Assembly: GCA_903824965.1 (NCBI GenBank)
Contig: CAIJYR010000021.1
Span: 1-40,776, forward strand
Origin: an uncultured Thiotrichales bacterium
GTDB taxonomy: Bacteria; Pseudomonadota; Gammaproteobacteria; CAIRSR01
Direction of reading: 5' to 3'
Length of the DNA stretch: 40,776 nucleotides
In this document: piece by piece, positions 26,601-35,603 of the stretch
How positions within the stretch are numbered: position 1 is the stretch's first letter
Layout: the number at the start of each line of letters is the position of its first letter
Notes under the pieces: generated by a model
The model's input: only the letters and a program-made list of their open reading frames with translations
What the model was told of the DNA's origin: nothing
Databases searched by the model: none
Position numbers and translations under genes: made by a program

Positions 26601-27476
26601 ATGTTTCGTGGCAGCATGGTGGCCATTGTCACGCCTATGGCGGTGTGCGGTTCCGTTGACTACGACGCCCTGCGTCAACTGGTTGATTTTCATAGCTCGC
26701 GGGGCACCGATGCCATTGTCGTGGCAGGAACCACCGGAGAAGCCTCCACGCTGACCATGGAAGAACATGCCAAGGTCATTCGTGTGGTGGTGGAGCAAGT
26801 GAGAAACCGGGTGCCGGTGATTGCCGGAACCGGTTCCAATGCTACCCGCGAAGCCATTGAATTGACCCAGTACGCGCACGATGCTGGCGCGGATGCTTGT
26901 CTGCTGGTCACGCCCTACTACAACAAGCCGACCCAAGAGGGACTGTACCAACACTTTCGCGCCTGTGCGGAGGCGGTTGCGATTCCCTTGATCCTCTATA
27001 ATGTTCCGAGCCGTACCGCAGTGGATTTGTTGCCCGAAACGGTGGAACGCCTCTCGCACATTCCCACCATTGTCGGCATCAAAGAAGCGACAGGAAAACC
27101 AGACAGGGTGGTCGACATCCTAGAACGTTGTGGGGAGCATTTTGCCGTCTACAGTGGTGATGATGCCCTTGCACGAGAAGCAATGTTGTTGGGTGCGCAG
27201 GGTACTATCTCTGTGACGGCCAACGTTGCGCCCGAATTGATGCGCAACCTGTGTGCTCTCGCTCTAGCGGGGGATCGCGAGGGATCGCTTGCCATTGACA
27301 CGACACTGATGGCATTGCATCAACATTTGTTCATTGAAACCAATCCGATACCGGTCAAATGGGCGCTTCACGAGATGGGACTTATTCCGCAGGGCATTCG
27401 TCTACCGTTAACGCCGCTCTCCGAGCACCACCACGACACCGTACGCTCTGCCTTGCGCATGGTTGGCATACTCTAA
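26601..27476 (+). CDS. dapA: 4-hydroxy-tetrahydrodipicolinate synthase
   Basis: The 291-residue protein has the DapA active site: Thr44-Thr45 (GTTGEAS), Tyr133 and Arg138 (YNVPSRTA), and the Schiff-base Lys161 (GIKEATG). It condenses pyruvate with aspartate semialdehyde, the first dedicated step to diaminopimelate and lysine. ATG 26601 gives the standard N-terminus (MFRGSMVAIVTPM) and has GGAG 11 bases upstream; the frame is open much further upstream without family similarity. bamC follows after 19 bases, as in E. coli. Confidence 0.97.
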   Translation: MFRGSMVAIVTPMAVCGSVDYDALRQLVDFHSSRGTDAIVVAGTTGEASTLTMEEHAKVIRVVVEQVRNRVPVIAGTGSNATREAIELTQYAHDAGADACLLVTPYYNKPTQEGLYQHFRACAEAVAIPLILYNVPSRTAVDLLPETVERLSHIPTIVGIKEATGKPDRVVDILERCGEHFAVYSGDDALAREAMLLGAQGTISVTANVAPELMRNLCALALAGDREGSLAIDTTLMALHQHLFIETNPIPVKWALHEMGLIPQGIRLPLTPLSEHHHDTVRSALRMVGIL

Positions 27477-27495
27477 CAGAGACTGGAAATTGCCC

Positions 27496-28638
27496 ATGTT
27501 TCGCCAAGTGACTCTTCCCCGATCTTTTGTGTTGGCTTTGCTTGCGTGGATCGCGCTCTGTCTTTCAGGATGCAGCACCCTCAAAGAAATGTTTCCCGAC
27601 AAACGTGTGGAGTACGAAAAGGCCACCACACTGCCAACGCTCGACGTGCCCCCAAACCTGACGACCCCTGCGGGGGACGACGAAATGGCCGTTCCCAGTG
27701 TGCGTCCCAAGGCACCCACGCGCTATTCTGACTATGCGGCTGCGGGTGGACAAACGCCCGTGGGTAACACAACCACCGCAGGGGTATTGCCCACCCAAAG
27801 TGAGATCAAGGTTGTTCGCGAGGGTGACAAACGCTGGCTGGTGGTGCAAGGCTCGCCTGACCAGGTGTGGAACAAAGTCCACGACTTCTGGTTGGATCAA
27901 GGTTTTTTGCTCAAGATGGATGATCCGAAAGCGGGCATCTTAGAAACCGATTGGTTGGAGAACCGTGCCAATGTCCCCCAGAGTGGTATTCGTGCGCTCT
28001 TTGGGAAGATATTGGATGGACTCTACGATTCTTCGACACGCGATCGTTTCCGAGTACGCCTCGAACGGGGAGAATCAGGGGGGACTACCGAGATTTACAT
28101 CTCTCATTCGGGCGCTGAAGAAGTGACCAAAGGTGACAGTACGACGTGGCAATTGCGACCCAACGATCCAGAGCTAGAAGCAGCGATGCTTCAGCGGCTC
28201 ATGGTGTTTATGGGTGTGCAGGAGAAAAATGCCAAGACTATGTTAGCAGCGCGTGAAGGTCATGCGGATCGGGCGCGGATCACCTCGGAGGGCGGTGCGA
28301 CTGTGTTGACCGTAGACGAGGATTTCCAGCACGCTTGGCGCCATACGGGTCTTGCGCTGGATCGCGTGGGGTTCACAGTGGAAGATCGTGATCGTTCTGG
28401 CGGGATCTACTACGTGCGTTACAACGATCCCATGAGAGAAGAACCGAAGAAGCAGAGTTTCTTGTCCAAGCTTGCTTTCTGGCGCAGTGATGCGCCTCCG
28501 AGTGCTGAACAGTATTCGATTGTGCTGCAAGATCGGGGAGATCGTACCTTGATCATCGTGAAAACCAAGGCGGGTACGCCGGATACCTCTCCTACCGGAC
28601 AGCGTATCCTGACCCTGTTGAGCGAGCAGCTTCGCTGA
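27496..28638 (+). CDS. bamC: outer-membrane assembly lipoprotein BamC
   Basis: The 380-residue lipoprotein has a signal ending in LSGC, the conserved N-terminal segment around VEYEKA...LDVPPNLT that binds BamD, and two helix-grip domains (about 110-245 and 260-378). The second ends in a clear TLIIVKTKAGTP...ILTLLSEQL. BamC is an accessory subunit of the BAM complex that inserts beta-barrel proteins into the outer membrane. It is somewhat longer than the E. coli protein, mainly in the linker after the first 50 residues. Position after dapA matches the gammaproteobacterial order. Confidence 0.92.
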   Translation: MFRQVTLPRSFVLALLAWIALCLSGCSTLKEMFPDKRVEYEKATTLPTLDVPPNLTTPAGDDEMAVPSVRPKAPTRYSDYAAAGGQTPVGNTTTAGVLPTQSEIKVVREGDKRWLVVQGSPDQVWNKVHDFWLDQGFLLKMDDPKAGILETDWLENRANVPQSGIRALFGKILDGLYDSSTRDRFRVRLERGESGGTTEIYISHSGAEEVTKGDSTTWQLRPNDPELEAAMLQRLMVFMGVQEKNAKTMLAAREGHADRARITSEGGATVLTVDEDFQHAWRHTGLALDRVGFTVEDRDRSGGIYYVRYNDPMREEPKKQSFLSKLAFWRSDAPPSAEQYSIVLQDRGDRTLIIVKTKAGTPDTSPTGQRILTLLSEQLR

Positions 28639-28659
28639 TGGTTTCCTTGTCGTACGTAC

Positions 28660-28684
28660 CTACCCATGTGTTGAGCATGGGTAG
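28660..28684. promoter_or_regulatory. perfect hairpin between bamC and ffh
   Basis: CTACCCATG (28660-28668) and CATGGGTAG (28676-28684) form a perfect 9-bp stem with a 7-base loop. It ends just before the ffh ribosome-binding region (GCTGGGAG) and has no T-run after it. It could be an operator or an RNA stem controlling ffh translation, or a weak attenuator between bamC and ffh. Confidence 0.55.
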
Positions 28685-28699
28685 CTGGGAGTCTGCGCG

Positions 28700-30037
28700 A
28701 TGTTTGAGAACCTGACCGAACGATTGGGACGTACGCTCCGCACCCTGCGTGGTCAGGGTCGGCTCACGGAGGACAATATCAAGGACACCCTGCGTGAAGT
28801 CAGGATGGCGTTGCTGGAAGCCGATGTTGCCTTGCCTGTGGTGCGTGCGTTTATCGAGCAGATTAAGGCACGGGCCATCGGCCAAGAGGTGATGCACAGC
28901 CTAACCCCTGGCCAGGCCTTGATTGGCGTAGTGCATGGTGAACTCGTTGCCCTCATGGGGGCTGCCAACGAGGATCTTGACCTGACGGTACGTCCTCCGG
29001 CGGTGATCCTGATGGCGGGTCTGCAAGGGTCGGGGAAAACGAGCACCGTGGCCAAACTTGCCCGTTTTTTGCGGGAGCGGAAAAAGAAATCTGTGCTGGT
29101 TGCGAGCTGTGATATTTACCGTCCTGCGGCCATTGATCAACTGCGTACGCTGGCGACGGAAGTGGGGTGTGGATTTTTTCCGAGCACACCGAGCGATCGT
29201 CCTGTGGAGATTGCGCGTAACGCACTCGACCATGCACGGAAGCATGCCATGGATGTGGTCATCATCGACACTGCGGGGCGTCTGCACATTGACGCAGAGA
29301 TGATGCAGGAAATCAAGGACATCCACGCAAGCATCCATCCGATTGAGACCTTGTTTGTCGTAGACAGCATGACAGGCCAAGATGCTGCGAATTCTGCCAA
29401 GGCTTTCCATGAAGCTTTGCCCCTGACGGGGGTGATTGTCACCAAAACGGATGGCGATGCCCGAGGGGGTGCGGCGCTTTCTATCCGCCACATTACGGGA
29501 AAGCCGATCAAGTTTCTGGGTATTGGAGAAAAAACCGACGCATTAGAGCCTTTTCATCCTGATCGCGTGGCTTCGCGCATTTTGGGTATGGGGGATGTGC
29601 TCTCATTGATCGAAGAAGCGAGTCGCACGGTCGACCATGACAAAGCAATCCGCATGGTCGAGAAACTGAAAAAAGGCAAAGGTTTCGATCTGGACGATCT
29701 ACGAGACCAAGTGCGGCAGATGAAGAAAATGGGTGGCATGGCATGGATTTTGGACAAAATCCCTGGAATGGACAGTCTTTCCCAGAAAATGAAGGGCAAA
29801 GTGGATGAGAAGGAGTTTGTGCGCCTGGAGGCTATGATCAACTCGATGACGGCACACGAACGACGCTGTCCAGACGTTATCAAGGGGTCGCGTAAGCGAC
29901 GCATTGCCGCAGGTTCGGGCACCCAAGTGCAGGATGTCAATCGACTGCTCAAACAGTTCCAACAGACCCAGAAGATGATGAAGCAGATGAGCAAGAGAGG
30001 CGGTCTGATGGACATGCTGCGCTCCATAGGCAAGTGA
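28700..30037 (+). CDS. ffh: signal recognition particle protein Ffh
   Basis: The 445-residue GTPase has the N domain, the G domain with P-loop GLQGSGKTS (107-115), DTAGR and TKTDGD motifs, and the Met-rich M domain (about 320-445) that binds 4.5S RNA and signal sequences. It targets nascent inner-membrane proteins to FtsY. In many gammaproteobacteria rpsP-rimM-trmD-rplS lie beside ffh; here bamC precedes it and a GGDEF gene follows. Confidence 0.97.
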   Translation: MFENLTERLGRTLRTLRGQGRLTEDNIKDTLREVRMALLEADVALPVVRAFIEQIKARAIGQEVMHSLTPGQALIGVVHGELVALMGAANEDLDLTVRPPAVILMAGLQGSGKTSTVAKLARFLRERKKKSVLVASCDIYRPAAIDQLRTLATEVGCGFFPSTPSDRPVEIARNALDHARKHAMDVVIIDTAGRLHIDAEMMQEIKDIHASIHPIETLFVVDSMTGQDAANSAKAFHEALPLTGVIVTKTDGDARGGAALSIRHITGKPIKFLGIGEKTDALEPFHPDRVASRILGMGDVLSLIEEASRTVDHDKAIRMVEKLKKGKGFDLDDLRDQVRQMKKMGGMAWILDKIPGMDSLSQKMKGKVDEKEFVRLEAMINSMTAHERRCPDVIKGSRKRRIAAGSGTQVQDVNRLLKQFQQTQKMMKQMSKRGGLMDMLRSIGK

Positions 30038-30234
30038 CGGTAACTTGGCATCTTGCGCCCGTCAAATCGTCGACGGTTTCCGATTGCCCCCTCTTCGGTT
30101 TATACAATAGGATCGGAGGGGGTTGATTCTAAAAAAGAGTTTAAGAACAGTTTGTTAGATACGCCCTTTTCAGGTGGCACGGTTTTCGCATCTGTCATAG
30201 CACACCGGTGTTCCGGCGCAAAAGGGGTTATCTC

Positions 30235-31275
30235 ATGAACACGTCGCTTGATTTCGTAGGGAGGATGACACAGGAAATGCCTCCCGCTGTTGTGTTTTTC
30301 CCATCCATCGTCAACCAGGAACCACCTCCTGCAGCGCCTGTGTTTCCACCCACCGAGGAAGACTCTCAGGCAACGAGTCTTCCTGCCCTGCGGATTTCGG
30401 GGGTGCTCCAAACCAGCCTAGAGTTGGCGCAGGTTCTGCGTTTGTTTTCCGCCGAACTCGCAAGCCTTGTTCCCCACGAAGGTCTTAGCTTTTGCCCGCC
30501 CAACAAAGGGGATCATGTCGTATTGGGGCAGCGTGCTTCTCACAGCGTTGGCTATTGCATCACGTTGTATCGCCAAACGATAGGGACGCTGCTGGTGTAT
30601 CGGGATCGGCGCTTTGGCAAAGAGGAAGTGGAAACCCTAGAGGAGTTGCTGAGAGGACTGGTTTATCCCTTGCGTAACGCCATCCTCTACCAAGATGCGA
30701 TTGCAGCGGCTCTGCGCGATCCTCTGACGGGAATTGGTAATCGGGCAGCGCTGGATTTGGGTCTGGAACGAGAGATTAAATTGGCGCGACGCAATCAGAT
30801 TCCTTTGTCTCTGTTGATCGTCGATGCGGATCGTTTCAAACGGGTCAATGATACGTATGGCCATGCTGCCGGTGATTGCGTATTACGGGCCATGGTGCAT
30901 TGTGTCACTTCCTGCACACGCGGAACCGATTTGGTGGCGCGTTTTGGGGGCGAAGAAGTGGCCGTGTTGCTCAACAACACTGATGCCACGGGTGCCTACC
31001 ATCTTGCCGATCGCATCCGTATGACGGTCGAATCTACCCAAGTTCGGTACGAGGGCAAAAATATCCAAGTCACCGTGAGTATTGGGGTAGCGGATTTGCA
31101 GTCTGAGGACGATGCACACCGCCTGTTCTGTCGTGCCGATACAGCCCTTTATTGGGCCAAAGAGGCGGGGCGCAACCGTGTTCGTTACGGTACGCTTGCT
31201 GGCAACGCCGTTGCGATAGAAACGCCCCCCGACGAGACCACAACCGCATTGCAAGGTCATCGGCATGTGAATTAG
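30235..31275 (+). CDS. GGDEF diguanylate cyclase with N-terminal sensory region
   Basis: The 346-residue protein has a Pro-rich N-terminus, a GAF-like region (about 60-165) that includes CITLYRQTIGTLLVYRD, and a GGDEF domain (about 175-330). The active-site loop reads GGEEV (about residue 237) rather than GGDEF or GGEEF. The substrate-binding DPLTGIGNR and DADRFKRVND motifs and an RGTD I-site nine residues upstream of the loop are all present, so it may still make c-di-GMP under product inhibition. ATG 30235 follows AAGGGG; a GTG at 30208 is in frame. It lies 197 bases after ffh (30038-30234), in which I see no definite promoter. Confidence 0.88.
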   Translation: MNTSLDFVGRMTQEMPPAVVFFPSIVNQEPPPAAPVFPPTEEDSQATSLPALRISGVLQTSLELAQVLRLFSAELASLVPHEGLSFCPPNKGDHVVLGQRASHSVGYCITLYRQTIGTLLVYRDRRFGKEEVETLEELLRGLVYPLRNAILYQDAIAAALRDPLTGIGNRAALDLGLEREIKLARRNQIPLSLLIVDADRFKRVNDTYGHAAGDCVLRAMVHCVTSCTRGTDLVARFGGEEVAVLLNNTDATGAYHLADRIRMTVESTQVRYEGKNIQVTVSIGVADLQSEDDAHRLFCRADTALYWAKEAGRNRVRYGTLAGNAVAIETPPDETTTALQGHRHVN

Positions 31276-31349
31276 CGGGTTTCCGTTCTTCAGGACTTAT
31301 CCAAACCTGATCATGCGGTTTGTGCCTGATTTCTGCTTCACAGAGGCAG

Positions 31350-31510
31350 CCCAGGGAAGTGGCTTGGTTATCGCCAGTAAGATCCCCCTTGCGGGGAGTC
31401 TTACGCGGTGTGCGCCGCAGCCGACAGACTCCCCCAGGTCTCACGACCTCTCCACAGACTTGATATCCCGTGGAACTCACGGTACAACCGTATTCTCTGT
31501 CCTGTATTCT
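31350..31510 (-). pseudogene. probable decayed TnpB C-terminal tail (IS200/IS605 family)
   Basis: On the minus strand a short frame contains GYQVCGEVVRP followed by a basic stretch, which matches the ACGExVRP tail near the end of many IS200/IS605 TnpB proteins. The core nuclease motifs are absent and a stop lies just upstream in this frame. A strong stem at 31393-31434 lies in the same place as the right-end RNA structure of such elements. This is a family-pattern inference; no boundaries or target site could be defined. The rest of the 380-base gap between the GGDEF and tolC genes shows nothing else but the terminator. Confidence 0.4.
31393..31434. repeat. 9-bp inverted repeat with structured loop
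   Basis: GGGGAGTCT (31393-31401) pairs perfectly with AGACTCCCC (31426-31434). The 24-base loop has GCGG and CCGC arms that can pair in turn. It has no flanking T-run. It overlaps the TnpB-like fragment and may be its right-end stem. Confidence 0.65.
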
Positions 31511-31617
31511 GGTTTATGAGAGGCTTTGGTTGACCTCGTGGAATGCTGGACATGTAACGGAAGCAGGTTCTGTATTCTGTTACAAAAAAGCAATGCCCTT
31601 GATGGAAAGATAAGACG

Positions 31618-31647
31618 CACAAAACCCCTTCCCTGGCAGGGAAGGGG
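31618..31647 (-). terminator. Rho-independent terminator of tolC
   Basis: A 10-bp stem (31625-31634 with 31638-31647) around a 3-base loop is followed on the minus strand by a TTTTG run (31624-31620). It lies 12 bases after the tolC stop codon. Confidence 0.9.
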
Positions 31648-31658
31648 TCTGGTGTTTG

Positions 31659-33350
31659 TTACTTCTTTGGTGGGTGTTGCTTGGCGGCTGCTTCTTCTGC
31701 GCTGCCGGGCAGTGTCGTCATGTTCTGCAAGGTGATCTGGTTCTCACCGACAGCAGGATTGACCAATGTACCGGACTGATGACGCGCCTCAATCACAAGC
31801 TTGGCCAAAGACGCTTGGGCGATGATGTGATCCGCTTCTGCGTTCGTCCAGTAACGCTCCGTGTCAAATTGGCGGTAGGCATTGTCCAAGGTCTGCCGCT
31901 TGTCGGAGACCGCTGCTTCGACGGATTTTGCGTAGGTTGTTGCAGATTCACCAGCCGACTTTACTGTGGCCGCTGTAGAGGCTATCCGATCGGCGAGTCC
32001 TTTCAGATCGACACCCAGTTTACGGAGACCATTGTTGAGATCGATCTGTGCCTTCATCTTGTTCAAGGTTGCCTGGGTGATACGTCCCTTAGCGGCCGTA
32101 TTGCCACCCAGTTTCATATTGAACTGCAGCCCAACGGTGTACCCGAGGTTGCCACTGAAGTTCTCGACCGCATCGGCGAAACCAGGTTCACCGTTTTTAC
32201 CGAAAGTGGCCATCTGCTGGTGTAGTGCCATGATCAGGTTCAATTCCGGTTTTGCATAGTCTTCCATGCCCTGGAGCAGTTCGTCTGCTGCTTGCACCTG
32301 GGTATGCAGCGCCTTGATATCGAAGCGTCTGCTCAAAGCATCATCGCTCCATGCTTTGACATTGATGGCCTCTGCGTTGGCAACCGTGGGAATCGGATCA
32401 GTGGCGTCACCAATCTCTGTGGCTTTTTGCAGCGGGATACCGATCGCATTGGCCAGATTGGAACGACTCGTTTGCAACATGGTCTCCGCAGTTTTCAGAT
32501 CTTTTTGCTTCTCTTGCAGGAAAGCATCGAAACGACTGAGATACGCGGCATTTTGGGCACGCACCCCAGACGGATTGGACTGGTGATCAATGACGTAATT
32601 GATCCGGCCCATCCAAGCAGTGATGCGCTCAAACGATTTTTTGCGCAATTCATAATTAGCAGCCGCTGCGCGATTATCCCAATAGGCATACACGGCACTG
32701 GCCAGGATGCTAGAGATGGCATAATTCAGGTTGTCGATGGCAGCCGCGTGCAAAAGTTCTTTTGACTTGTAGTCACCGATGCCCTGGGCAAGGTCTCCGC
32801 GCCCCCAGAGAGGTATTCTGGTAATAAACTTGAGCACCCCATAGGTATAGGGGAAGTAATTGCTCATAGTGACATGCATCCCCCCATTGTTAAGCGCATT
32901 GAGCAGGGGGGAGGCACTGAGTTTGTCATGCTCGGAGCTTTTTTGTGTCTCCGTCAGCGTCAATTCCGTGTAAATCCCACTCAAGAACATCTTAGTCAGT
33001 GAGATCGACAAATCATCTTGGCGATAGTTGTCTGGCAAAAAGGCTACGACGGGGCTTGCACCTGTCGTCGATGCCAAAGCAACCCGTTCAATCTCCGGAG
33101 GATAGTCAAAACCACCGAGCTTGTTGGCCATCAGTGAAGAAGTGAGCTTGGGATCGAAAAACTGATAGGCAATGTCCTTATCGGCTCCCTTTAATTTGAC
33201 ATTGATGCCTTCGGTCATGATTTGCGGCGAGTTCTTGAGGGCCAAACCAGTGGCCTCTTGGAGGGTCAAGGCGTGGAGATCGCCGACGAGCAATGCAGAC
33301 AGTGCAAGCGTCAAGGCGCTGGACTTCCTTGGGAATTGGATCAGGTTCAT
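31659..33350 (-). CDS. TolC-family outer-membrane channel protein
   Basis: The 563-residue protein has a signal peptide (cut probably after LHA, about residue 27) and then LTLQEATGLALKNSP, the usual first helix of an outer-membrane efflux (OEP) repeat. The second repeat begins near the middle. Long helical segments (for example KKSFERITAWMGRINYVI and QAADELLQGMEDYAKPELNL) fit the periplasmic tunnel. It should form a trimeric export channel for type I secretion or an RND/ABC pump. No adaptor or inner-membrane pump is adjacent. GAAG lies before the ATG at 33350. The sorted surface protein gene is 105 bases upstream in the same direction, so the two may be cotranscribed. Confidence 0.85.
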   Translation of the reverse strand: MNLIQFPRKSSALTLALSALLVGDLHALTLQEATGLALKNSPQIMTEGINVKLKGADKDIAYQFFDPKLTSSLMANKLGGFDYPPEIERVALASTTGASPVVAFLPDNYRQDDLSISLTKMFLSGIYTELTLTETQKSSEHDKLSASPLLNALNNGGMHVTMSNYFPYTYGVLKFITRIPLWGRGDLAQGIGDYKSKELLHAAAIDNLNYAISSILASAVYAYWDNRAAAANYELRKKSFERITAWMGRINYVIDHQSNPSGVRAQNAAYLSRFDAFLQEKQKDLKTAETMLQTSRSNLANAIGIPLQKATEIGDATDPIPTVANAEAINVKAWSDDALSRRFDIKALHTQVQAADELLQGMEDYAKPELNLIMALHQQMATFGKNGEPGFADAVENFSGNLGYTVGLQFNMKLGGNTAAKGRITQATLNKMKAQIDLNNGLRKLGVDLKGLADRIASTAATVKSAGESATTYAKSVEAAVSDKRQTLDNAYRQFDTERYWTNAEADHIIAQASLAKLVIEARHQSGTLVNPAVGENQITLQNMTTLPGSAEEAAAKQHPPKK

Positions 33351-33455
33351 AGAAGCTTCTTCATGTGTGAGAATGGTAAATCCGTACGTTGTACGCGACC
33401 AGCGATCGCAGGGATCGTCGTACACCGCACGGAGGAAGCGAGACAGGCTTCTCGT

Positions 33456-35603
33456 TTAGGTTCTCCGTCCACGACGGCGAAGCAGCGGATAGCCCATGGC
33501 AGCCAGCACCAGCATCGGCAGGGTTGGGTCAAAATCTCCCCCGCTGCGGCTTATGCTGCAACCACCGCCGCCAAAACTGCCTGGACTTCCAATGCTGCCA
33601 GGTTTGCCGCTGTTGGCTTGCTGATACGCTGCACCATACGATTGCACCCCGTTGATGGTGTTATTCAGTAAGTCCTTCTGGTAGGTCTTGCTGAGTGCTT
33701 CCGTTTTCATATCATTCGTCACGTTGGTCAGCACTGCACCCGTGAAGCCGGTATTGCTCGGGGTATTCGCTGATTGTGTTCCGGCTGTGGGCGTTGCACC
33801 AGGATCACCATTCAGCGAACCATCCAACCAGTGCATCATATTCACGATGAACTGTTGATTGCTGGCTGCCATGGAGTTGTTAAATCCCATCTGTGTCTTG
33901 CCATCGGCTGTCATTTGGGCACTCCACATGCCCGCCTCTCCCCACAGCGCCAAACGCCCAGCACCCACCTTGGCCGTCGCACCTTGAAGGGTATATTGGG
34001 TATACGGTGTAACTGCCCCCCCCTGCGCATTCGTCGTGACCAGGAGAGGCTCTGTCTTGATCCATTGGGCGGTGTAGGCTGGAATCTTTTGGGTCGACAA
34101 AATGGAGGTAATCATATTCGTCGTGGAGTCATCACTTGTCGCGCCGACATAGGCATCGTCCGCGAGGGTGAGCACATTGAAGGTACCATAACCGAGTCTC
34201 AGCACATCGGACTCGGTGACCTGGTTGATCAAACTTTGATCCGCAGTGGAGGGCGTGTACGTAAAGCTAGTGCCGGTAAAGGTCGTCAGGAAGGGAATTG
34301 CGGTATTGGTGTTCGCCATTCCACGCACGACAGGGTGATCCACCAGCCAACCGTCACCATCAGCGAAACCATGACCACTGGTCGTATTGACGATACCATT
34401 GTCTGGTTGTGCGCTTGCAACGGGAGCCAAACCGGGGGTCGCCGGTTGGCCTGCCCAAAATACCATGCTATTGACCTCACCACCGAGTTGTACCAACAAC
34501 ATGCTGATGTACTGTTTCAGGTCGTCTTTCACGGTTCGCGGCTTCACCCCACAATAGGTCTGCCCGTTGATGACGACGGGGTTGTTGGGATCAGGCATAT
34601 AGCCACCAGCAGGTGCCGGAGTAGCAGTCGTCATTTGCTGGCCCATGATCTTCTCGGCAGCGTTGTAGGTATTAATGCCAGGTACCGGATTGGGCAAGAT
34701 GTCGTGCGTTACATCGTAGAGGGTAAGGTCGTTGTAATCAGGATCAAATCCATACCCATCTGCGATGGAGAAACCGAATTTCTGCGCCAGATCAGCAGCA
34801 GCGCCCGGGAAGGGGAAGTGATCGGCGATCAAGAGAAGTGCACCACCGGCTTTTACCCAAGCAACCACGGCATCCATCTCTGCACTGGTGAACGCGTTGT
34901 AAATGGGTGCGACCCACTCATGATTGGTGGATGATTTTGCGTACCCCTGCGGGGTCGCAGGCGCTGCGGGGTACGGATCTTTTGCATTACATTGTGGTAT
35001 CTGTTGATTGTTGGCCGTATTCAGGGGATTTGAAATCACCAACACGTCACCAGCTTTCAACTGGGCCAAGGTACCCGATGCAGGGATATTACCATTGGCT
35101 GGCGTGTAGGTAAACGCAAGGGTAGGATTGTTTGTGTCGAAAGTTGGATTAATCGTGCTCTTCACAACCGAGCTAAAATCCTTCACCTGATAATTATCAT
35201 CAACGCCCAACAGTACCGAGAAGGGTAGGAACCGGCCTGTCCTCACGTGAAATTCGTTGTGCGTATCATCAATATAGATGGTCTTGGCTGAATCCTGTGG
35301 ATTGGTAATGTTGATAAACAAACCAGCACTCGTGTTTATAGAAGTAATGTTCCCATTGGTGCTGTTTGTTCCTTTCTGAAGGAAGCATTGGTCGTTTACT
35401 TGATTGCCTGCGCAACCAGGAGCCACATTTGCCAAACAATCTGCATAAGAGGCTGCGGCGCTCACTTGCATCGATCCGCTTGTCCAACAACTCTCAGGGC
35501 TGTTGGGCTGCGAATCTGCAAGCGTGGCCAGCGGCATTGCAGAGGCCAGCAGAGACCACAGCAACCGTGCGCTGCAATGGTGTCGTAACAGTTTTATCAT
35601 CAT
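33456..35603 (-). CDS. secreted surface protein with JDVT-CTERM-like sorting tail
   Basis: The 715-residue protein has a signal peptide (MMIKLLRHHC...LATLADS) and, at its C-terminus, a GGGGC motif followed by DPTLPMLVLAAMGYPLL and RRRGRR. This Gly/Cys motif, hydrophobic helix and basic end is the layout of the JDVT-CTERM sorting signal, processed by a CAAX-like intramembrane protease (MrtJ) encoded elsewhere. The middle (about 215-300) has MDAVVAWVKAGGALLLIADHFPFPG, a DUF4350/ThuA-like Rossmann region. Several Cys residues lie near the N-terminus. It is probably displayed outside the cell; its role is unknown. The start is supported by CGGAGAC upstream. Confidence 0.85.
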   Translation of the reverse strand: MMIKLLRHHCSARLLWSLLASAMPLATLADSQPNSPESCWTSGSMQVSAAASYADCLANVAPGCAGNQVNDQCFLQKGTNSTNGNITSINTSAGLFINITNPQDSAKTIYIDDTHNEFHVRTGRFLPFSVLLGVDDNYQVKDFSSVVKSTINPTFDTNNPTLAFTYTPANGNIPASGTLAQLKAGDVLVISNPLNTANNQQIPQCNAKDPYPAAPATPQGYAKSSTNHEWVAPIYNAFTSAEMDAVVAWVKAGGALLLIADHFPFPGAAADLAQKFGFSIADGYGFDPDYNDLTLYDVTHDILPNPVPGINTYNAAEKIMGQQMTTATPAPAGGYMPDPNNPVVINGQTYCGVKPRTVKDDLKQYISMLLVQLGGEVNSMVFWAGQPATPGLAPVASAQPDNGIVNTTSGHGFADGDGWLVDHPVVRGMANTNTAIPFLTTFTGTSFTYTPSTADQSLINQVTESDVLRLGYGTFNVLTLADDAYVGATSDDSTTNMITSILSTQKIPAYTAQWIKTEPLLVTTNAQGGAVTPYTQYTLQGATAKVGAGRLALWGEAGMWSAQMTADGKTQMGFNNSMAASNQQFIVNMMHWLDGSLNGDPGATPTAGTQSANTPSNTGFTGAVLTNVTNDMKTEALSKTYQKDLLNNTINGVQSYGAAYQQANSGKPGSIGSPGSFGGGGCSISRSGGDFDPTLPMLVLAAMGYPLLRRRGRRT

